Assembly (NCBI GenBank): GCA_018902385.1
Contig: JABSSW010000025.1
Coordinates: 434,001-498,000 of the forward strand
Length of the DNA stretch: 64,000 nt
Source: Physcia stellaris
Lineage: Eukaryota > Ascomycota > Lecanoromycetes > Caliciales > Physciaceae
Reading direction: 5' to 3'
Shown: in pieces, positions 11,161 through 23,245 of the stretch
Layout of the letters: every line of letters begins with the position of its first letter
Position numbering within the stretch: the stretch's first letter is position 1
Notes under the pieces: model-generated
Database searches by the model: none
What the model saw: only the letters and a program-made list of their open reading frames with translations
Told to the model about the DNA's origin: nothing
Position numbers and translations under genes: made by a program

Positions 11161-13676
11161 AAGGAAGTCCTGCTCTAGATCAGCATTCCTATAGCGGCAG
11201 CAATATGATGGGCTTTACAGCATCAATGCCTCTCAGATCATTACATGATTGATATGGCGAGTGCCACTTCCATCTCCTGTATCTCCTTTTTGTGGATGCA
11301 TCAAAATCACTATGTGATCATCCACTGCGGATACTTTTCATCCCATCCAATAACGGGCAATCCTATGGATAACGATGAAGACGTCGAACTACTGGAATAG
11401 TCTGATCTACCTGCCCTATGGTTGAGTGGCGATGTCTACGGCGGACGAGGTAATGCTCTATGGATGACAACCACTTACCGACTGAATAAAAAACAATACT
11501 TGACACGAGGTGATTTGAAGCTCTATACTTTCCGAATCGACTAATCTCTCAAAGTTAAAATCTTTGAGTACACACCATTGCTACCTCGCTGACATTGAGC
11601 AGTCTAAAAGCCATTTACCTGCCCGGATCTGATCTTTAGGGGTGATACACACCACAATGAGCGCTACCTGTGGATGTTCAGGACTCATGAGAATCCTTCT
11701 GGGACCGCGCATAGGCGGCTCTCTACTGGGTCGTCAGACCACGGCAGCCGGAGTGCCATTTACCATGGGGAGGCTACAGTTGTCAGTCTGTTTGGTAGCA
11801 GCCAAAAAAGCTAGGCTAAGCCGAGACGGCCCCAGCCCCCTCTTGTTCATTGGCGTCTACCCCGTTGGGTGAAATCAACATGTATAATACCCTCCTTGAA
11901 TCTAAATTTCGACGAAGAGCCCCTAACCTGCTATATCTCTTGGGTCCATCTATACTACAGCAGCAGCTGCAACAACTATCACACTCAAGATGCACGAGTG
12001 CAGTCAACGAGTGTGACACGGGGCATTGAGCCATTGTCAGGCCTTGGGTGTAAAACAGGATGCCTCTTAGAACACGAAGATACAAGTCGAAGCTATGTTA
12101 AAGCTGCTTTAACGAGACGCCGCTCTGGCATCCTGAGCCTACACAAGACAATGCCTTCCCATGGATCAATAGGAATCGCCGACAACGCTAGCGTCTTTCA
12201 ATGGCAAACGTGTTCCAAGAATCACCAGTGAGTCCGTGCCGCTCCTTGTCAAGAAACAGTGAGACATTAGTCTTGCATTTGTATCAAGAAAGGAGTCGTT
12301 TGCGCGATAAACGCCGATAATGCATAATCCATCAATTAATGCAATCTGTATTCAAACTGTCAGATTCATTAAGGTGTTTATCGCTTAACGAGGAATCCAT
12401 TATATCCATTGAGACATTAAAGAAGCGGATCCAAACAGACCCTAAAATAGCATTAGGGATGCTTGAGTAGGAGGTCTTTTCATCAATACAAATTCTCGAA
12501 CAATTGTTGCCTGAATGTAAGTATTTCGACATAATGGGGCACAACATACATGTATGATGATACATATCTGTTCAAATTGCTTAAAGCGAATATACGATCG
12601 GGAGATCGAGATTCTCATCAATTCCGAAGATGGATTTCTAAATCCGGTGACTCCCACCAAATGAGAATTCACGTTGCTGAAAAGGAAAGGGAACCGAGAT
12701 TCGCATTTGATGTTTGCTTGTTGCTTTGGTCAAAATATTTGACGCATAGAAGACTTTTCTTCAAACATTTCGATAACTCACGGCAAAGCATGATTGGAGA
12801 AAGACTTTTAGGGAAAAGATGATACCAAAATACTTGACCGTATGGGAAGTCCCTCGGTATAATGGGTCGGTACACAATGTCGTCGATACCATCTGTAAAA
12901 GTTCCCAGGCACCCTTAAAGTAATCCGGCTAATACCAAGGAAATCGGCTACCGTCGGTCCCTATTTCTTCACAGATCACCGGGGCACATAATCAAGCCAC
13001 TGTTGATCCCCCAGCTCGTCAACCACAGGCTAATGAGCAATCCCTTCGCTTGCTCGGAAGCATTCATACCCAACACCAAGAGAAGGATCGACCCCCACCT
13101 GCCATATACGACTACTCGTATTGCTCAACAGCAAATAGGCTTTGATCTTGTAGTGCGATCGGCTAATTCGTCTACACACCACTCCGCGCCAGCATCTCGA
13201 TAGAATACGAATGGCCGAATGTCTCCGGCGTTAGGAACGGTCTCGTCCAGCCACGATGTGCAACGGACAAGCGACGACAATAGCGCAGCGGTACCACCTC
13301 TGCAGTGACATTTTTTCGTCTGCTTGAATGTATTGGACGGCTGCGGTGACGCACTGGTATGAAAAGGTGTAACCGCCCAATGACCGTGCATTGCGACCGC
13401 GTATGCACCGGTATGTGCGAATTATCGGCCTATCCTTGACAATGCTAGTAGAATTTACCAGATCGATCTCCTCTAGGCGTCGTCTTCATATATGTCTCTA
13501 CCTTGATCGACACTCGCTCATGAGCTTCAAAGTGGCAGTTGGAGTATAAGTTATCGTCAAATGATAATCACGGCCCTCCCAAGGCGTGAAAGAATCCTCA
13601 AAATTTCCTGTTTCCTGTCTAAGCAAATACAGTCTTTGTCATAAAATAAGTCGCCAGTCCTGGTTTCCCGTTGGTA
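11161..13676. other. Long gene-poor region
   Basis: Short frames on both strands, none with a recognisable domain, a matched intron pattern or a supported start. Minus-strand stretches around 12332-12875 alternate frames and could be a worn gene, but I see no family motif. No repeats of note. Confidence 0.45.
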
Positions 13677-14889
13677 ATGGAATACAAGTACTCAAACGTC
13701 GTTGATCCATCCACATACAACGATTTTGGCCTCTGCTGTTCGATCCCGCTGAGGGTTAGCAATTTTGATCATCTAGCAAATAAGGGAAGTTGGAGAGCCC
13801 GCGATGACTGGAGACTGTTTATGGGCAAGGTCCCAGAAAGGGACAGGGGGCTTGTGTCCCCATTTCAAGTTTATATCGGCGACAATATCCAATTATCGCT
13901 TCAAGCGTATCGAGGTGCTTGCCTACCTGAGCGAATATGCTTTCTTTCATGACGTTGTAATAGGACTGCAATAAACGGGAGTACGATCTTAAAGACACTC
14001 GCCAGACGTGGAAGACAGTGATAGCCAGAAAGACGTTGGCTCACCTCTTGATGTGATGGTATTAGGCTTACAGTCTACGGCGCAGATTAACAAGGAGAAC
14101 ATTAAGCTCTTGAATGGCTTACGGGTCGACGCTGAAACATTACTTACCGCGCCAACGTCGGGCAAACATCAGATGCTAGCCAAAATTCTCCTCGAGCTGA
14201 TGACAATCGATCGCGAGCGTCCCTCGGAAGTGGTCAAAACCTGGCAGCAACATAACATGACGACTATTGGCATTTCAAGCAATCGCGGATTCTCCAGCTT
14301 GGAAGAGTACGTCCCTTGGAGGATCGAAAATGTTGGCGGACCGTATGCTCTTCTGGTTTTCATGAAGTCACTAGAATATACATTGACTTGTATTAGAATG
14401 ATGATCCGACTCATGACGTACGGAATGACTTTGGAAATTAGTGAGAGCGAGTGGAATCTTATAATGCCAATTGCTACGCCACTTTTGGCGGATTTGGCAA
14501 CGGCAGATGATTACTTCTCCTGGCAAAAGAAGTATGACCAACTCAGGCTAGGTCCCGAAGATCCATGTATCACCAATGCCTTATAGGTCTTAATGCAGGA
14601 ACATAGAACGACCGCAGAAGAAGCTAAGCAGATGTTGAAGGGTATTATTGTAGGCTATTCTCAAGAATATATACGCCTAAAGACGGACTTACTGCACTCG
14701 ACGGTAGTACCATTGGATGTGCGTAAAGGCCTTTCCGACCTTGAGTTGATGATTCCAGGTAATTTGGCATGGAGTCAATTCACCCCACGCTACGAATACT
14801 CTAGGACTGCATCTGATAGCCATTCAAAGACGGTGGTATATGGCTCTCAGCATAGTCTGCATGGTGCACATATTGAAACGAATGGGTAA
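13677..14889 (+). pseudogene. Relic of the cyclase domain of a bifunctional di/sesterterpene synthase
   Basis: The start MEYKYSNVVDPSTYNDFGLC and IPLRVS...RARDDW resembles the N-terminus of fungal fusicoccadiene/ophiobolin-type synthases. Further on, YLSEYAFFHDVV sits where the aspartate-rich metal motif should be. DDYFSWQKKYD occupies the NSE/DTE metal-binding position, and EEAKQMLKGIIVGYSQEY and GNLAWSQFTPRY match the end of the class I cyclase fold. The prenyltransferase half that normally follows is absent downstream. The copy is broken, with roughly three breaks plus the loss of the C-terminal half, so no product is expected. A Zn2Cys6 regulator and an FAD oxidase within 10 kb make a decayed terpenoid cluster possible, but that is inference. 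Confidence 0.75.
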
Positions 14890-17193
14890 CAGCTAATCTA
14901 AGAGTCCCATATGATCAAGCATACGCAAAACCATGCTGGAATCCTGCTCTTTGCTTCCTCAAATTCTTCCGACACCTTAACATCTCGAGTCCAAGCGCTT
15001 CCAAGTTCTAACAATCACGTAAAACATCTCCGTTTAAGCCGTGAGAGGACCGCTCTTGTGAAGGGGTGGAGCTTACTCACAATGTTCCACGCATGGATAT
15101 AGGCGAGAACGCAGCGGTTCTGACACGTCACTCTCTGCCAAGATTGGACGAAGAAGCAAGTCCACGCACCCGGACGCTTTTGACTGGACTGTGGCTGACG
15201 CGATCAAACATTCTGCTTGCGCCTCTGTGAACAACTGTCTTCGATTCTTGTCGCACAGGTAGAAGTATGGGTCTGTATAACAAATGCAAAGAAACAAAAT
15301 CAACGAAACCTCATCAAACCATTAGAATTCAATCTCTGAAACGTATTAAACTAGTATGCGAACAAGTAATAACAATCGCCGGAAACAGGACTCCGACGTA
15401 AGACTTGGGAAAAGCCTAGATCTCGATAAGCCATGGCATTTCCAATATATCAGTCGGAAGATCCCCATGTCAAGGCCAGCGGTGGCACGGGAATAAATCA
15501 CCTGACCGAAATATGATGTACTCTGAGACGTTCAGACTAGTAAGAATCCTAATTCCACCTCGCAAATCCACCTCCTACACAAACAAACAAACAAAAAAGC
15601 CCCCTCCTCCATCGTTACTTCATATCATGCTATACTTGTCACCAACATCCCCTCATTCTCATCCCCGATTCCTAGTTTCGAAAAGCCTGCATCCGTCCAG
15701 GACATTCAAAAATCTCGACTTCAACTACCCAGCATGATCCCCATCAAAATCCTCCCCATCCATCCTCCCTTTCAAACCAACCCCACCCAAATTCTCTCTC
15801 CCTCCCTCTCTCCCTCTCTCCCTCCCTCCCTCCCTCATCCCAGAACCCATCTCCGCCCCCAACCCAAAGACGACGCACAAAACCAAATCCACCCACACCT
15901 CCCACCATCTCGATCCTCACTGTCCTAGACTCAATCCCAAACCCATATACCATTTCCAAACATCTCGCAACCCAACAAACGACCTCAAACCGAAACCCCC
16001 CACACCTGGTATCTAATCTCGGCGATCGATCTCATCATCAGAGAAGCCACCCTCAGTCAGCGCAAACCGTGATGATTCTGGAATACCATGCTGCCGACAC
16101 GTCCTCCCCCATGAACGGAGTTGAAATATAGCTAGGTTTGGAGCTATGATAAGCGCACTTACTTCGATGCTTGTATTAAGGTGCTTGGCCATATTACTAG
16201 GATGATTTAACAAGACATTGTTGGCAATCCTTGATAAGTTTTTCTGCAATGAAGAAAGGGGGGTTGGGGATGGTGTGTTTCTGCTCTACAGATCTCCTGT
16301 TTCTGGGACATGGTTTGGAAGGAGGAGGGCGTAGTCTTCCATAAGACTCTATTTCCTTTCCTTTTTCTGGAGAGGGGGAGGAAGCATTGATTCAGTCTCC
16401 TGCAAAGTTCCTGCAATGAGAAAAAAAATTAAAGACATAGCTGTGTTGTTGCCTGATAAATTTCGTATCTGTACGTAAATTTCTGAGCCTTTTCTTCCAT
16501 TCTCGTGATGTCGCTTGGGTTTCGCGCCGTGCTCTTGAAGCAGAGGACGCATTTGGCTCCAGGAACATGTTGCACCCCCAGCCAAACGCAGCTTAGATTG
16601 GTAATACTGACTCCGAGATCTCCATATCCGAAATTCTTTCTGGGGGATTTTGTTTTTCTCGAAGGGGAAATCGAGATAGAAAAAGCGAAAAAGAAGAAAA
16701 AAACGAGATTGACAGACTGTACTTCAGCAATAAGGTGATTTGAGAGAAGAGTAAAAATACAATACATTACCCAGTGAACATAATTTACACAGTTCTGTAC
16801 GGGTAGAAAGTAGTACCATCATTGGGACATGTTGAGATTTTATGTGTCCATCCATCCGTAATCCAGCTGAAGTGCTTCCGCTGTACCCAAGCTCAAGGCC
16901 GTGCCTTAGTCTGGAAACACCGTATGAGCTCTGCATATTGGTCATTGAAGGAGGGGCTTGCGACTCGGATGATCTGCAAGCTACCATGGTCAGAACATCC
17001 ATTGCCCGAGGGGTGGTGTGGCTTGGGGCATGGATGGCGGGTATGAGGAGTTCGCAGATTTCCTAGATAGTAGAGAGTTTAGTAACAGATAATCTTTAGG
17101 TCAGCCCCAAAATCTCATAGTCAGTCTCCTGAGCCAACGCCAGAAGTCTTACGTGCGAAGTTCGAAAGTACTTCCAAGATCACGACTGGCGCC
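14890..17193. other. Gene-poor region with a CT-rich microsatellite
   Basis: No gene supported. At 15793-15837 the plus strand is a run of CTCTC/CCTCC repeats inside a broader pyrimidine-rich stretch (15560-16010). Minus-strand frames around 16349-17002 show no family I recognise. Confidence 0.5.
15793..15837. repeat. CT/CCT-rich microsatellite
   Basis: Tandem CTCTCCCT-type units on the plus strand. It lies within a longer C-rich, G-poor tract (about 15560-16010). Confidence 0.8.
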
Positions 17194-19198
17194 TTACGAC
17201 TCCAACATATCCGGAATAAGGGGGTGAATGAAACTCACTTTGAACTCCTCCCCAAAAAATCTCTCACACCAGTAGAACCGCTTGAGCAGAGGTTTGACCG
17301 TCTCCCACCCCCAGTGCCAGCCTCCACCTAGCTGACCGCTTTGCCCCTTTCTTTCCCGAACGCCGTCAACTAGCTCTTTTGTAAACCAAACCTCCTTCTC
17401 TGACGAAACACCATGAGCGATATAGATGCCGAACATGAGCGCCCAAACCATGACGTCGGCGTACATTGCCCAGCATGCCTCGCGATCGATTTCCTCTGAT
17501 AGTGTGTTGTAAAGTCGTCCTGTCAAGGCGGTGGTGAATATCGAACGACGATACGGTAAAAACTGATCTTGTAATGCCACGATGGGAATTATAACCCGGC
17601 AAATGGACTGGATGGGACTCAGCGTTGCAGAATCTTGGTAGATGTCGTTGGCATGAGAGACGTCCCAGGCACTATATCCACCCAGGAATATTAGGATATG
17701 ATGCATTGTTGAAAATCCGAGTGAATCGTAGCAGGCTATGGCGCTGGGAGACAAAGTGCCAGATTTGGAATCCAACGAAGTTCCAAGAGCACGCTCCTGA
17801 CAGGTGAGTACAACGCTGAGGTTATAGTAGGTCCTTAGCATACGTGGGTTCAGTTGGCACCGGTATTTCTGTGTCAAGAATGCAGGGCTTAGGTATTGTG
17901 CGGAGGCATCGAGTAGTCTGCCTGCCGGCTCAGGTGATACCAAAAAAGTTTCTGGTGGGAAAATGAGAGGGAAGTGGCACATTGTTGCGTACCCAAGGTC
18001 GATGCTGCGTTTACACATCTCGTTAGGAAAAATCTGTATCTTTTTGGACTAATCCATGCAAGTCTGATGTAGAAAGCAAAGTGCAGGGTTCCTTACATAA
18101 GCAATTTCCTTATTAAAGGTAGAGGCAGTCCTTCCGTCCCACCACGAAGTCTGATAATATCTCGTAGACCTAGCAGATGTGCACGAGAAGCCCGGGCATC
18201 TCTGTTGAACGCCATCTTTCAATCCACTTCATTAGTGAACAGTCGTCCCTGCGCCACCATCATCGGTAAGGGGTTTTACCTCCTGCATGGCTAACACCCA
18301 AATCGCAATAATGACAGACGTTTGCATTGCACCCCCAACGTCATTTATCTTTTCATTTATGAGCCGTATCGCAGCCACTTTATGCGAGTTGACTAAGGCG
18401 AGACAGTCGTTGAGCGGCACCTTTCGCACGGACGTCAAATGGCTTGAAGTAAATGCCAGAATAGCGTGTAAAAGCGGAGGTTCAGCAAAAGCCAGAGGTA
18501 TTATTGACTGGTTCCAGGCCTGGCGGACAGCCTTCATAGGCAACCCTAGAGAGGCTACTTCTTCAAGATCTGCAAACTTGTCAATGATATAAAAGTAGGG
18601 GTAACGGTAACACCAAAAATATCCGTAAAAGAGCACCTAGCTACAACTTTAATCAACACACAAGAGAATAATGAGGGGCAATGTTATAGCGAAGGTTTAT
18701 ATCGTCGTGGAGCGCAAAAAGCTACACCAATCATAAAAAGATTTTGGTTGACTCACAAAAACTAAGTAGTTCGCGTCTTGTCGCGGTCATGGAAACCATT
18801 GAGCTGAAATATGGATCGAGACTACGGAAACTTAGTTCTACCGGGCTTGACTCGGCATCGGAACCGTCGGTTGTAGACGGTGTGGTTTCAGCATCACCAG
18901 CATTTATCGCACTTGCCTTGGTCTCGTAGCCTCCCCTACTCGGTGGAATGAATCTGGTATCCTCTGGAGTGGGAGGTTTGACAGCGGAGCTAGTCCAAAA
19001 ATGCGCTTCTGGATAGCTACATGTGCTCCGGTGAGTAATGCAGTTCTGACATTGCGGATCCCGTTCGTCGCAGCGTATGTGTCTTCTCTTGCAGGTCGTA
19101 CATCCCCTTCTAGACTTCTGGTGCTTCTTACGCGGGAAATAGGTCGTTTTTCGGGGAATTTCGTGGGACAAGAATTCATTCAGGAATGGTGGAGCCAT
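17194..19198 (-). CDS. Zn2Cys6 fungal transcription factor
   Basis: Exon 1 (19198-18757) encodes the zinc cluster: CTTCKRRHIRC, then six residues to CQNC and a last Cys in THRSTC, the C-x2-C-x6-C-x6-C-x2-C-x6-C pattern. It is followed by Ser/Thr/Pro-rich sequence and ends at a GTGAGT donor. Exon 2 probably runs 18569-18280 (AFAEPPLLHAILAFTSSHL) and exon 3 from 18215 (NRDARASRAHLLGLRDIIRL...GGTEGLP). The last exon (about 18018-17194) holds the typical DLGYATMCHFPLIFP and LQDQFLPYRRSIFTTALTGRL of the fungal TF_II middle-homology region. I could not phase the junction near 18060-18105, so a frameshift or an unusual site is possible there. The nearest neighbours are the terpene cyclase relic and a TLC membrane protein. 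Target genes are unknown. Confidence 0.75.
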
Positions 19199-20278
19199 TT
19201 GACCGCTTTCCGCATAGCATGAACCGATAGTTTCCCTAAGCCTTAATCTCGATAAGAAATACTGCCGCGTTGTAGCAAAATCTGAGAAGCCCGATATTAA
19301 GAGATAATTTGAGCGATGTTCTTCTCGAGTTCGCCACAGCTCAAAAAGCAGACGCGTTGTCGGACCGACGGTAGAAGTAGCACAGGCCAGGTCTTAAGGC
19401 TTATGTCCGGCTTATATTGGCATATCTGACCTCGAACCATCGACATCCATGATGGGAAGGCAGTGTCCAATACTTATGTCTGGGGTAGCAACTTCGCTGG
19501 ACATGGTGGAATCCATTGGCCTCCAAACTCCACCTTCAGGGTAATAACAATCTAAAATAGATACTTGTCGGATGGGATTCAGTAGACTCGAATCGAATCG
19601 TCATGTTGGAGACCAGTAAAGGAAGCAGGCGTATCATGGCGTATGCAGCTAGTATCAAGGGTGCTCAAGGGACAGGCGCCGGAGATGCCCGGTCCCATGG
19701 ACCTATAGGCGCAACTGAGCATGGCAATGGGTCAAGAAGATGCTTTCTAAAAAGGCTGCTGTTAGTCGATGACTTGGCGATGCGGCCTCGGTAATGTTAC
19801 CTTACAGTTAGCGTATAAGAAGGGAGCAAGAAGCATAAAGTTAAGATCTACGACTCCATACTTGATGAAGAGGAAGATGGAGGGTGCAAGATGGGAGGAT
19901 TGGAATTGGCTTCCAGGGGAGCAAACGCGAGGAAGCACATCGGCCCGCATGGCCTGCCTAGATTGATTGGCTGTGCTTTCATGACGCTCGTATATCGAAT
20001 CGAGCTAGCACGTCGCTAATAGAGCTTCGCTCGCTTGACAATGCCTGCGTGAGGCACTGGGGCGTCGAGACTCTGGACTGAGAGTCTGAGACTAATCAGT
20101 AGGGATCGTCGCAAAAGCACTGGTAAGTTGAGTAACGGAGAATGCCCCGATTGCCGAACTGTCAGAGTACAGTATCGGTACCTAGGTACTCCGCTGCGCC
20201 AAGGCCTAAGATTAGATAACGTCCTCATTGATCTGGCAGCAAAAGCTACATCGCTCTCGATACCATCCCAAACATGCC
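19199..20278. other. Intergenic region, no gene supported
   Basis: Between the divergently transcribed regulator and the TLC-domain gene. It should hold both promoters. I see no open frame with family similarity and no marked repeat. Confidence 0.5.
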
Positions 20279-21112
20279 ATGTTATTATTGCGGCCCTCAC
20301 AATGCGCCCTTCTCGCTTCTCTGATAGCCTACCCTGTCCTCTTACGTGTATTCACTGGCTCATCCCCCTCTCCACAGCGTTTCTCGAAAGCTGTCAAAGC
20401 TACCTCAACCATACACTCTTCACTCGTCACAGTCCTCGCCCTCTACGCCCTCCGGCAAAAACCATGGCGCTCTTCGTTACCCTCAAAGAAGCTCTCGGGT
20501 ACATCGAAAGAGAACATTGCCGGAAGTGGAGGCTATCCAGATGATAGCAGTAACCCTTTCATTACCGCGCGATCCGAGTTCGCAAACTCCATCACGGCAA
20601 TTGAAGCTGGATACCTGATCCAGGATATTGCGGCATTGCTCATTGAAGCACATCTACATGACGGCGGTGGCAAGACATTAGACAAAACACTCATGATACA
20701 CCACTTCGGCATTGGATCTGCTCTACTGCTCCTCCACTACTATATCGCCCGTGGTCGCGAAGTAGGCATCTACGTCATCGTCATGTTCCTGCTCATGAAT
20801 TCTTCAACCCCGATCCTGAATCTGCGCTGGTATCTTCGCACCTTCGCACCGCAGCGACGTGCCGCGGTACTGGTGGCAGATGGGGCATTCGTGATCAGCT
20901 TCTTCACGGCAAGAGTATGGCTAGTGTGGAAGATATTGGCAGTTTACGGGGCGCATCACGGCTGGAGTGCCTTCGAAGCGTACAGAAGTGGACTACGTAT
21001 ACCATGCAAGCTTGGAACCGGCGCGCTATGGACGGCGAATATGGGATGGTGGACGATGCTGGTGATGAATACAATGAGTCGTGCAAAGAGGTTCACACTT
21101 GGGGGACAATGA
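20279..21112 (+). CDS. TLC-domain (TRAM/LAG1/CLN8) membrane protein
   Basis: A single exon. I take the ATG at 20279 (MLLLRPSQCALLASLIAYPV), which opens directly into a membrane segment; an ATG 17 codons upstream is in frame but adds a basic, less likely leader. About six membrane spans are visible. The signature is the run from IEAGYLIQDIAALL through MIHHFGIGSALLLLHYYIA to MFLLMNSSTPILNLRWYL: the HH pair plus the STP...R stretch is what TLC-domain proteins of the TMEM56/TLCD4 type show. Members act in lipid sensing or ceramide-type lipid metabolism in ER or plasma membrane; the exact role here is unknown. Length (about 277 residues) is usual. Confidence 0.8.
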   Translation: MLLLRPSQCALLASLIAYPVLLRVFTGSSPSPQRFSKAVKATSTIHSSLVTVLALYALRQKPWRSSLPSKKLSGTSKENIAGSGGYPDDSSNPFITARSEFANSITAIEAGYLIQDIAALLIEAHLHDGGGKTLDKTLMIHHFGIGSALLLLHYYIARGREVGIYVIVMFLLMNSSTPILNLRWYLRTFAPQRRAAVLVADGAFVISFFTARVWLVWKILAVYGAHHGWSAFEAYRSGLRIPCKLGTGALWTANMGWWTMLVMNTMSRAKRFTLGGQ

Positions 21113-21341
21113 GACACAGTCGTCAATTCCCTACAATCAGAGTACCCGACCCTCTGTCTCCCTATTAGGACACAATATCTGGACCTTCGACCTTCGCTCT
21201 CCTCGTCTTCTTTTAGTGGGCAGCGACTGGGGAGCGAAAGTGGACCTTTCTAATAACCTCCTCAATGGGTATTAAAGCCCACCATTACGACATCCATGTC
21301 GACACGGAACATCTAGCGTGATCTCATACGCTCTCCAGACG

Positions 21342-21887
21342 TTACGCCGTTTCCATCAGCCGGAACGGGCCCCCTCGCCCAAACACCGTAACCCAAAATT
21401 CCATCCTCGGGCCAACCGCAATTTGCCCCCCAAGCCAACCAGTGTCTTCCTTCACGCACTTCACGATCGTCTTGGCACTCGCCTTGGCCACCTGCAATTC
21501 CGAGAACACGTCCCACGACTCTGGCCTCCGCTTCTCAAAGCTAATCATGCATGAACCCCATGTCCACAGCTTTGGGGTAGGATAAGCTGGGGTGTTCCAT
21601 GGGACAGGAGAAGCGGAGAACCGAGCGATGAGATGTGTGAGGAGCTGATAGCAGTGGCCTATGCTAATCGGTTGCATCCGGTGGCTGATCCGTCCTTGGT
21701 GAAGGCATTCTGGTTCTTCTGGATCGCTGTTTGCAGAACCGTTGAATGATGAAATGACGGAGGTGAGTAGAGTGGAATCATATCTGTCCATGGATTCGAC
21801 ATACGACGAGGGAGATTCAGGCGCTGGAGCAATGGCATTTATGAGCAGTGCGTTGAAACATGCGACCAAGTATAGAGATCGATGCAT
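21342..21887 (-). CDS. Small secreted protein, unknown function
   Basis: I choose the internal ATG at 21887, because the protein then begins MHRSLYLVACFNALLINAIA, a good signal peptide. An upstream in-frame ATG at 21962 would bury it. The mature part (about 160 residues) has GHCYQLLTHLIARF, LWTWGSCMISFEKR, DVFSELQVAKASAKTIVKCV and GGQIAVGP...FWVTVFG. This pattern, with a CY near the start, GSC in the middle and a late single Cys, recurs in a family of fungal secreted proteins without assigned function. No intron is seen. Confidence 0.7.
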   Translation of the reverse strand: MHRSLYLVACFNALLINAIAPAPESPSSYVESMDRYDSTLLTSVISSFNGSANSDPEEPECLHQGRISHRMQPISIGHCYQLLTHLIARFSASPVPWNTPAYPTPKLWTWGSCMISFEKRRPESWDVFSELQVAKASAKTIVKCVKEDTGWLGGQIAVGPRMEFWVTVFGRGGPFRLMETA

Positions 21888-22844
21888 ATCCCTTCGCACT
21901 AATATCGCTCCAAGAGCGGACCGGGACTTGTGCAGGTACGCGGAATTGATAGGCTTCAACACTATTCAGGAATCCTTGCTCACAAGAAGCAGCTGGGCAC
22001 CAAAAATTCTTATATTCCGCGGAGGTGCCTTTTGACAACGCCTAAGGTGTGCTTGAGGCGCATCTCCAGATTCGGACTCTCGTACACTTGCAAGTTGCGA
22101 TTCAAGATGCACCAGATAAGGTCGCTCAGACCTCCCCCTGCTCCAAGTTTGTAGAGGCTATCCCGCTAGAACTATCCGATTTGGCGCATCGATTCTCCTT
22201 CCTCAGAAGCTCAGACGGGTGCCAATGGCGCATAGTGCGCATAAATCTCAAGAACCGAAGGGATCGTAAGCACCTAGACAGCTCCTTATATCTGCAAACA
22301 ACATCACGAAATAGGGATTATCGGGTCATGCTCATGTTCCTACCCTATTTGTTCGGAGGATAGCAGATCCATGACTTTAGTTGCTGAATCCATGAAGGCA
22401 AGGATGACATATCCTGCTCAAAGGCAACGATAAAAAGCCTGTACAAATCAACTGGAGTCAGCGAGGAGAGCAAGGGCGATACAGACGAACGACAGGGAAG
22501 GATGATGAAGAATCCGAAGCAGCAAAAACCAAAAGACGTCACTAGCTCATCGAAAAACACGAGCAACTGATAATTGTTTTCCTCCTGCTTTCCCACATCA
22601 TGGTTCTCCAGCATACTCCAAAGTGTTATCTTATTGATTTAGAATCTTTCCGACGAAGTCGTAAGCGCTTTCAGTGCCTGTTTGACTATTCCTACAACAT
22701 CTAATAAGACTTCAAAATGGCTCTAGTACGCACGAGGCATCCCGTTTACAAGAGACTGGTATGAGATGCCACAAAGAGTGTAATTAGCTACAACAATAAC
22801 CAAATCTTCCAGTCCAACCCCGTCGTACTTTAGTCCTCTCCGCA
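21888..22844. other. Intergenic region, no gene supported
   Basis: No open frame with a recognisable domain. It separates two minus-strand genes. Short plus-strand frames at 21930-22363 look fortuitous. Confidence 0.5.
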
Positions 22845-23245
22845 TCAACCCCCAGCAGCAATCTTCGGCCCCAAAACCACAACCTCCACACATCCCATCG
22901 GAATCTCCCTCTCAAGCCTCTCAACCTCGTCCTCCTCATCCACCCCCTCCTCGCCTAACGTGATCCGAAACCCCTCCCTCACAAGAACAAGGCGGAATCC
23001 ATTCTGCGGCCCATGGCGCGTGGTCTGATAGACGAGAAACAGCATCGATTTGCGCAACCTGTTGTTGGATGGATTGCGGCTGCCGTGCCAGTAGATGTGG
23101 TGCCGGACGGCGCCGGACGCCTTGGAGATCTCGGGCAGGGTGCCTGAGTTGGCGAGTTGTTGCAGGATGGCTGGGGGAGGGGGTGAGATGCGGAGAGGAT
23201 GTGCGATTCCATGAGACCGGAGAGGTCACTTGAAGCATTCGCCAT
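22845..23245 (-). CDS. Small conserved-looking protein, unrecognised
   Basis: Best model has two exons: 23245-23230 (ATG and 13 more bases) and 23170-22845, with a 59-bp intron GTGACC...CCCAG, giving 113 residues. The second exon is a clean frame with strong protein character: ILQQLANSGTLPEISKASG, AVRHHIYWHGSRNPSNN, LRKSMLFLVYQTTRHGPQNG, then an acidic stretch (GEEGVDEEDEVERLEREIP) and VEVVVLGPKIAAGG. I do not recognise the family. The short first exon and its weak donor are inference; the start could lie further upstream. Confidence 0.55.

Noticed and set aside
15793-15837. CT-rich tract as a CRISPR-like or functional array
   Set aside because: A plain microsatellite with no spacer structure. 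The genome is eukaryotic and no CRISPR array is expected or seen.
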